This document shows positions 33,638 through 38,587 of a DNA stretch of 38,587 bases, piece after piece (the first letter of the stretch is position 1; the number at the start of each line of letters is the position of its first letter). A program made the translations under genes and the position numbers. This DNA is from Thermoflexus sp. (GTDB taxonomy: Bacteria > Chloroflexota > Anaerolineae > Thermoflexales > Thermoflexaceae). Below the pieces are notes generated by a model. It was not told where the DNA came from. It saw only the letters and a program-made list of their open reading frames with translations, and made no database searches. The DNA lies in assembly GCF_034432235.1 (NCBI RefSeq), contig NZ_DAOUCJ010000054.1, positions 1 to 38,587 on the forward strand, written 5' to 3'.

Positions 33638-35782
33638 TCAGAACCCCCGCAACATGGGCGCCACCGTGTAGAGAACAATGAAGCCCAGGACGCCCAGGAC
33701 CACCACCAGCAGATAGTTCTGGACCAGACCGGTCTGCAGGGTTCGCAGTTCCCGGCCAGCAGCCTTCACGGCCTCTCCAATTTCATCGCCGATGCCATTG
33801 ACCACCACCCGATCGAAGAGGCGCAGGGCACTCCCCATCGACCAGACCGCATCGGCGATCCCATGGAGAAGCCCATCGATGACCACGCGATCCATGAAGA
33901 AGGCCACCGCGCGCTCCGCCAGCCACAACGTTGGGCGGACGAACAGAACCTGATAGAGGTCATCGATATACCAGCGGTTCTTCAGGAAGGTATAAAGCGG
34001 ACCCAGGCGGATCAGGGGATCCGGCTCGCCGGCGGCCAGGGGGCGACGGGCGTAAACCGCCCAGCCCAGGAGGAGCCCGGTCAACGCGATGAGGGAGGAA
34101 ATCACCACGGGCACCGGGTTAAAGGGCAATGCCTCTGGATGCTCCAGCAAGGTTCCCCCGACGAACTCGTGGAACCAGTTGCCGCCGGTCAGCGTCGCCA
34201 AGCCTGGAAATCCCTCCGGCACTCCTACGAAACCGCCAAAGACCGCGAAAAACGCCAGGAAAACAAGAGGGAAGATCATCGATCCGGGGCTCTCCTCCGC
34301 ATGGGCGGCCGCAGGCGTGCGGGGCTCACCGAGAAACGTCAGGGCGATCTGACGCATCGTGTAAAAGCCGGTGAGAACGGCCGCCGCCGCCAGCAGCAGG
34401 AAAACCAGCAACGGCAACAGCTCTCCCTTCTCGAAAGCCCCGTGGAACGCCTCTCCCAGGATCTCATCCTTGCTCCAGAAGCCCGCGGTGATCAGGGGGA
34501 AGCCCGCCAAAGCCAGCCCGCCCGCCACAAAGGTCCAGAAGGTCACCGGCATGCGCCGGGCCAGACCACCCATATTGAACATGTCGTTAGGATCAAAGGC
34601 CTCCTGATGGCCATGGCTATGGGCGGCGTGATGGTGCCCATGCTCTACCGCGTGGATCACGGAGCCGGACCCCAGGAAGAGCAACGCCTTGAAGAAGGCA
34701 TGGGTGATCAGGTGGAAGGCCGCGGCCACGTAAGCGCCGATACCCACCGCCGCCAGCATGTAGCCCAGCTGGGAGATCGTCGAATACGCCAGCACCCGTT
34801 TGATGTCATTCTGGGCTACCCCCATGGTGGCCGCCATAAAGGCCGTGAAGGCGCCGATTAACGCCACCACCCAGAAGGCGATCGCCCCGCCCAGACCATG
34901 CTGGCCCGCCTGGAGCAGAGGGAACATCCGGATGGTGGTATAGACGCCCGCCGAAACCATCGTGGCGGCATGGATCATCGCGCTGACCGGGGTGGGGCCT
35001 TCCATCGCATCGGGCAGCCAGACATGGAGCGGGAACTGGGCGCTCTTCCCCACCGTCCCGGCGAACAGCAACAGCGAGGCCAGAGCGGCTACCGAGAGGC
35101 CAGCCACATAGGAGGGCGTCTCCGCCAGCGTCTTCAGGGTCTCCGGGTTCCGCAGGATATCGTGGAAGTTCAGGGTTCCGGTCTGGGCGTAGAGATAGGC
35201 GATGCCCAGGAGCATCAGCACATCGCCCACCCGAGTGGTCATGAACGCCTTCACGGCGGCGCGATAGGCCGACGGCTTTCGATACCAGAAACCGATGAGG
35301 GCATACGAGCAAAAGCCCATCACCTCCCAGCCGATGAACAGCATCAGGAGGTTGTCGGCCACTACCAGGAGCAACATCGCCGCCTCGAAGAGGGAGAGAA
35401 GCGCAAAGAAGCGGCTGTAGTGGGGATCCCCCGCCATATACCCCACGCTGTAGATGAAAATCATCAGCGAGACCAGGGGGACCATGAACAGCATCACGGC
35501 GCCCAGCGGATCCACCAGCACCCCGAACTCCAGGGGGCGGGGCCCAACCGGTAGCCATGGAACCCGAATAGCGATCGGATGCTCCCCCAGATGCTCCGTG
35601 CGGATAGCGATCCAGAACACGATCTGGGAGAGCACAAAGGAGATCGCCACCGAGAGAATGGCGAGGGTATGGCTGAGGCGCTTCCAGCGGTTTGTAAACA
35701 GCGAGATCAGGCCGAAGGCGATAAAGGGCGGCCATGGGATCAGGGCCACCAGCAACGGCAGGAGCGTTCCATGGATCTCCAT
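33638..35782 (-). CDS. nuoL: NADH-quinone oxidoreductase subunit L with extended lateral helix
   Basis: NuoL (714 aa; E. coli 613) is the distal antiporter-like pump whose long lateral helix runs along the membrane arm. E152 (GWEVMGF) and K246 (VGKSAQFPLHVWLPDAM) are present. Residues 377-392 form a His-rich loop. The C-terminal part begins with RWYIDDLY (603-610) and contains a tandem duplication of 26 residues in the lateral helix: 631-656 and 657-682, both starting DRVV and sharing 11 of 26 residues, followed by the usual LQTGLVQNY. Ordinary NuoL proteins have one such segment. The longer helix is what would be needed to span an extra NuoM, which this operon encodes. Confidence 0.95.
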   Translation of the reverse strand: MEIHGTLLPLLVALIPWPPFIAFGLISLFTNRWKRLSHTLAILSVAISFVLSQIVFWIAIRTEHLGEHPIAIRVPWLPVGPRPLEFGVLVDPLGAVMLFMVPLVSLMIFIYSVGYMAGDPHYSRFFALLSLFEAAMLLLVVADNLLMLFIGWEVMGFCSYALIGFWYRKPSAYRAAVKAFMTTRVGDVLMLLGIAYLYAQTGTLNFHDILRNPETLKTLAETPSYVAGLSVAALASLLLFAGTVGKSAQFPLHVWLPDAMEGPTPVSAMIHAATMVSAGVYTTIRMFPLLQAGQHGLGGAIAFWVVALIGAFTAFMAATMGVAQNDIKRVLAYSTISQLGYMLAAVGIGAYVAAAFHLITHAFFKALLFLGSGSVIHAVEHGHHHAAHSHGHQEAFDPNDMFNMGGLARRMPVTFWTFVAGGLALAGFPLITAGFWSKDEILGEAFHGAFEKGELLPLLVFLLLAAAAVLTGFYTMRQIALTFLGEPRTPAAAHAEESPGSMIFPLVFLAFFAVFGGFVGVPEGFPGLATLTGGNWFHEFVGGTLLEHPEALPFNPVPVVISSLIALTGLLLGWAVYARRPLAAGEPDPLIRLGPLYTFLKNRWYIDDLYQVLFVRPTLWLAERAVAFFMDRVVIDGLLHGIADAVWSMGSALRLFDRVVVNGIGDEIGEAVKAAGRELRTLQTGLVQNYLLVVVLGVLGFIVLYTVAPMLRGF
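33737..33892. repeat. 78-bp coding duplication in the NuoL lateral helix
   Basis: Codons for residues 631-656 (33815-33892) and 657-682 (33737-33814) encode a tandem 26-residue repeat. It is visible mainly at protein level (identical D, R, V, V, G, I, A, V, G, L, R positions); the DNA has diverged, so the duplication is old. Confidence 0.8.
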
Positions 35783-35801
35783 CCGTCTCCACCTCGAAGG
35801 G

Positions 35802-36110
35802 TTAGCCTTTCAGGAGATCGATGTTCTCCACATCGACGGTTTCGCGATTGCGATAAATGCTGATGATGAGCGCCAGGCCTGCGGCCGCCTCCGCCGCTGC
35901 AACGACCAGCACGAAAAGAGCGAAAACCTGTCCGGTGGTCGCGGTGGGATGGAGATAGCGCCAGAACGCCACCAGGCTCAGATTCACCGCATTCAACATC
36001 AGCTCGATCGCCATCAGGATGGCGATCGCGTTGCGTCGGGCCAGCACCCCATAGACGCCAATGCAAAACAGCGCAGCGGCCACCAGCAGATACCAGGAAA
36101 GCGGAACCAT
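35802..36110 (-). CDS. nuoK: NADH-quinone oxidoreductase subunit K
   Basis: NuoK (102 aa) has three membrane helices and links the quinone site to the pumps. The two buried glutamates are E36 (MAIELMLN) and E74 (AAAEAAAG), corresponding to E36 and E72 of E. coli. The start at 36110 has GGAGG 6 bp upstream; a GTG at 36131 in the same frame would add seven non-conserved residues. It lies between nuoJ and nuoL. Confidence 0.96.
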   Translation of the reverse strand: MVPLSWYLLVAAALFCIGVYGVLARRNAIAILMAIELMLNAVNLSLVAFWRYLHPTATTGQVFALFVLVVAAAEAAAGLALIISIYRNRETVDVENIDLLKG

Positions 36111-36159
36111 CTGGAGCCTCCGAATGGACACAGAATCTCATGGTTGATCAGGCCAGGCC

Positions 36160-36660
36160 TCAACGCCTCTCCCGGGCGATGAAGATCGCCCCGATCAGCG
36201 CCGCCAGGATCATCACCGAAGCCAGCTCAAAGGGCAGTGCGAATTGATTCGGGTCCACCAGGGAGCGGCCCAGAGCCTCAATGGTGTCGGCGGGGATCCC
36301 CTGGATCGTCTGCGGCCAGGGGAACCCGGCGATGACCGGAGCCAGGAGGACAAAAAAGAGCCCGGCGATCACGGCGGCCGCCAGGCTCTGATTATTCAGG
36401 GGGGGACCCGGGTTGCGGACCATCCCCCGCGTGAGCATCACGGCGAAAATGATGAGAATAGAGATCGCCCCAATGTAGATAAGAACCTGAACGCCGGCCA
36501 GGAATTCCGCTTCCAGCAGGACAAATAAACCCGCCACCCCAACCAGGGAGAGAATCAGATAGAGAACCGCATGGAAAAGGTGCCGGCTGAGGACGGTGAG
36601 CAACCCGGCCCCCAGGGTCAGGATGGCGAACAGGGCGAAAACGGCCTGAATCAGGGTCAT
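36160..36660 (-). CDS. nuoJ: NADH-quinone oxidoreductase subunit J
   Basis: NuoJ (166 aa) has five hydrophobic segments. The characteristic TM3 region (FLAGVQVLIYIGAISILIIFAVML), with the conserved Tyr/Gly bend involved in coupling, is present. Length is usual. An AAGGAG site lies about 10 bp before the ATG. It is placed between nuoH and nuoK; note that nuoI, normally between H and J, is absent. Confidence 0.95.
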   Translation of the reverse strand: MTLIQAVFALFAILTLGAGLLTVLSRHLFHAVLYLILSLVGVAGLFVLLEAEFLAGVQVLIYIGAISILIIFAVMLTRGMVRNPGPPLNNQSLAAAVIAGLFFVLLAPVIAGFPWPQTIQGIPADTIEALGRSLVDPNQFALPFELASVMILAALIGAIFIARERR

Positions 36661-36698
36661 TGTCCGCGCGCTCCTTCATGATATGGGAATGGACCGTA

Positions 36699-37916
36699 TT
36701 AATGGGCCGCCGCTGCTTCCAGCGCCTCCCCTTCCTCCCCTTCGGAGGCCAGAGCCATCGCGGCCATCCGCGCCCGATGCCCCAGATAGCCCGGAAGGGC
36801 CAGGGCGCCGATCAGCATCGCCATGTTAAAGGCGAACATCCCCGCCGCCCAGAGCCCGCTGGTGGCCCCAGCCGCCCGCAGGCCTTTATCCACCAGAGCC
36901 ACCCCGATCAGATTGAGGATCATCAGGGGGGTCAGGAACTTCCAGTTCAGATTCAGCATCTGATCGATCCGAATGCGCGGAAGCGTCGCCCGCAGCCAGA
37001 AGAACAGGAAGATCCCCAGGCTCATCTTGATCAGCATCCACAGATACGGCGGCAGCCAGGGCCCGCGCCACCCGCCCAGGAAGAGAACGGCAAAGAGCGC
37101 GGAGACCACCAGCGCGTGGACGAACTCCCCCAGGAAGACCAGAGCGAACTTCATACCGCTGTATTCGATATGGAAGCCCGCCACGATCTCCGATTCCGCT
37201 TCCAGCAGATCGAAAGGCGTTCGCCCGACCTCCGCCACCCCGGACATTAGGAAAACCAGGGCGGCCAGGGGGAGGACAAACAGATAAGGGACATCCTGGG
37301 CGAGCACAATGCCTAAGGTGGACATGGTGCCGGCGACCATCACCACGATGACGACGCTGAGGACGGAGGGGATCTCATAGCTGATCAGCTGAGCCACTGC
37401 CCGGAAGGCCCCCAGCAGCGCGTATTTATTGTTGCTGCCCCATCCGGCCATGAGCACCCCCACCAGGGCCCCCGCCCCCACCGCCAGGGCGTAAAGGACC
37501 CCGATGTTGAGATCCGCTCCGATCACCCCGGGCCCAAAGGGGATCACCACCAGCGGCGCCAGGGCACACGTGGCAATGATCAGCGGCGCCAGGTTATAGA
37601 CCCAGCGATCCGCCCCCGCCGGCATCGTGTCTTCTTTCGTGAGCAGCTTGATCCCATCCGCTACCGGCTGCAGAATCCCATAGGGACCCGCCACATTGGG
37701 GCCCAGACGGTCCTGAAAACGGGCAACGATCTTGCGTTCCACGTAAGTTAAAATGGCGAACCCGATCAGGCCGAAGTTGGCCAGAAGAAAAGCCTTGATC
37801 AGCCCCATCGTCAGGCGGATCGCCCACTCCGGGAGCCCCCAGCTTTGAAGCAGGCCGCGGAGCCAGGCCCCCAAATACGGAAGCAAGTTATAGATGAAAT
37901 CGTAAATCTGCCCCAT
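36699..37916 (-). CDS. nuoH: NADH-quinone oxidoreductase subunit H
   Basis: NuoH (405 aa) forms the quinone-binding heel of the membrane arm. TYVERKIVARFQDRLGPN (57-74) and LISYEIP are family signatures. It is 40-80 residues longer than E. coli or Thermus forms because of an N-terminal helix and a C-terminal extra hydrophobic segment with an Ala/Glu-rich tail. The start at 37916 has GAGGT about 6 bp upstream; the frame stays open further upstream but that part is not conserved. It directly follows nuoA, without the B-G genes expected between. Confidence 0.95.
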   Translation of the reverse strand: MGQIYDFIYNLLPYLGAWLRGLLQSWGLPEWAIRLTMGLIKAFLLANFGLIGFAILTYVERKIVARFQDRLGPNVAGPYGILQPVADGIKLLTKEDTMPAGADRWVYNLAPLIIATCALAPLVVIPFGPGVIGADLNIGVLYALAVGAGALVGVLMAGWGSNNKYALLGAFRAVAQLISYEIPSVLSVVIVVMVAGTMSTLGIVLAQDVPYLFVLPLAALVFLMSGVAEVGRTPFDLLEAESEIVAGFHIEYSGMKFALVFLGEFVHALVVSALFAVLFLGGWRGPWLPPYLWMLIKMSLGIFLFFWLRATLPRIRIDQMLNLNWKFLTPLMILNLIGVALVDKGLRAAGATSGLWAAGMFAFNMAMLIGALALPGYLGHRARMAAMALASEGEEGEALEAAAAH

Positions 37917-38008
37917 ATTCGACCTCACCGAGGAAATGAACCGCTCGATCTCCCAGCGCGCGCTTGAAAATTCAACAGGACCCCGGAGAAAAGGGGACAC
38001 CCCATGGT

Positions 38009-38028
38009 ATGGGAGGGCTTGCTCCCAT
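38009..38028. other. Hairpin in the nuoA-nuoH intergenic region
   Basis: A perfect 7-bp stem ATGGGAG/CTCCCAT with a 6-base loop lies in the 157-bp gap between nuoA and nuoH. On the - strand it is followed by GGGGTGTCCCC and TTTT (about 37990-38005). A second small hairpin (GCGTGC/GCGCGC) lies upstream. It could be a partial terminator, a processing site or a stabilising structure that sets different levels of nuoA and the rest. Confidence 0.4.
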
Positions 38029-38073
38029 TTTGGGGCGGATGAGCGCGCCGAAGGCACGCCCGCCTCCCCATCA

Positions 38074-38430
38074 TTACACCCATTCCAGCGCACCCTTGCG
38101 CCACGCGTAAAGCAGCCCTCCCAGGAGGAGAAGCAGGAACAGGGCCATCTCGATGACCGCATACAGACCCAGTTGATTATAGGCGACCGCCCAGGGGAAG
38201 AGGAAAACCGCCTCCACATCGAACAGCACGAAGATGAGGGCGAAAATATAGTATTGGGCGCGGAACTGAACCCAGGTGTCCCCTACGGTTTGAACGCCAC
38301 ACTCGTAGGCTTCCAGCTTGAGAGGATTGGGTTTCTTCGGGCGCAGCAACCACCAGAGGAGCAATGTCACCCCCAGCAGGGCGAAGGACATCAGAAGATA
38401 CAGGCCGACCACGGCATACCCATGAAGCAC
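38074..38430 (-). CDS. nuoA: NADH-quinone oxidoreductase subunit A
   Basis: NuoA (118 aa) has three membrane helices near the quinone site. YECG (42-45), the loop that holds the conserved Cys, and FDVEAVFLFPW (70-80) are diagnostic. The start codon is GTG at 38430, with GGAGGC about 6 bp upstream; a nearby ATG is out of frame. It is the first gene of the nuo operon, 34 bp after the predicted transcription start. Confidence 0.96.
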   Translation of the reverse strand: MLHGYAVVGLYLLMSFALLGVTLLLWWLLRPKKPNPLKLEAYECGVQTVGDTWVQFRAQYYIFALIFVLFDVEAVFLFPWAVAYNQLGLYAVIEMALFLLLLLGGLLYAWRKGALEWV

Positions 38431-38470
38431 GGCCCGCCTCCTTTGTGGCAGGTGTCACAAACACGGAGTG

Positions 38471-38499
38471 ATTATATCATGCGCTGAAGTGAAGATCAA
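38471..38499 (-). promoter_or_regulatory. Promoter of the nuo operon
   Basis: TTGATC (38494-38499) and a perfect TATAAT (38471-38476) are separated by 17 bp on the - strand. Transcription would start near 38464, leaving a short leader before the GTG start of nuoA. Confidence 0.7.
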
Positions 38500-38550
38500 G
38501 ACGGCCGGATAAATAGGATAGGGGGCGATGTCGCCTTCCCGAGATGAACC

Positions 38551-38587
38551 ATGAAGATCTGGATGGTGGATCCCCGGCTGACAGCCG
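38551..38587 (+). CDS. Start of an unidentified gene (runs off the window)
   Basis: An ATG at 38551 opens MKIWMVDPRLTA and remains open to the window end, 12 codons. It would be divergent from nuoA. The first residues faintly recall T4 endonuclease V-like/pyrimidine-dimer glycosylase proteins, but twelve residues cannot support an assignment. A clear ribosome site is lacking. Confidence 0.35.
   Translation, partial: MKIWMVDPRLTA

Overview
The window looks like a chromosomal segment of a thermophilic member of the Chloroflexota (Anaerolineae/Thermoflexus-like). This is an inference from high GC content, a TtuA-type tRNA thiolase (a thermophile trait), and two membrane-protein families known mainly from Chloroflexi and archaea: the YYY/DUF2298 family and the TIGR03663/Agl23-like family. 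No rRNA, tRNA, CRISPR array, insertion sequence or phage gene was seen. Except for a short + strand cluster at about 0.5-3.1 kb and a fragment at the right edge, every gene is on the - strand.

In transcription order (right to left): a complex I membrane-arm operon (38.4-28.9 kb) reads nuoA-H-J-K-L-M-M-N. The peripheral-arm genes (B, C, D, E, F, G, I) are absent, there are two nuoM genes, and the NuoL lateral helix carries a 26-residue tandem duplication. This is the architecture described for complex I variants with a fourth pumping subunit. Next is the Fo half of the ATP synthase (28.8-26.0 kb): atpZ/I, a long atpB, atpE, and an atpF fused to the C-terminal domain of delta. It ends at a strong hairpin terminator. 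A 15 kb stretch then separates Fo from F1. It holds a coiled-coil nuclease-like gene, three large membrane proteins of probable glycan or lipid-sugar transfer function, the succinyl-CoA ligase genes, a Wzt-type ABC ATPase and an M42 peptidase. The F1 half (10.8-4.2 kb) reads atpA-uma2-uma2-atpG-atpD-nucleotidyltransferase-atpC-mreB.

The + strand cluster at the left encodes TtuA, a BtuF-like corrinoid-binding protein and a NUDIX hydrolase, with a promoter that fixes the ttuA start. Left of it is a truncated coiled-coil protein related in style to the nuclease-like gene at 25 kb.

The most striking theme is repeated insertion of small toxin-antitoxin- or nuclease-type genes into core energy operons, usually joined by 4-base ATGA overlaps or gaps of a few bases. 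Two Uma2 genes lie between atpA and atpG. A frameshifted nucleotidyltransferase lies between atpD and atpC. An MNT-HepT pair precedes sucC, and a HEPN-MNT pair lies between sucC and sucD. With the 2M-type complex I and the b-delta fusion, these are the parts most worth checking.
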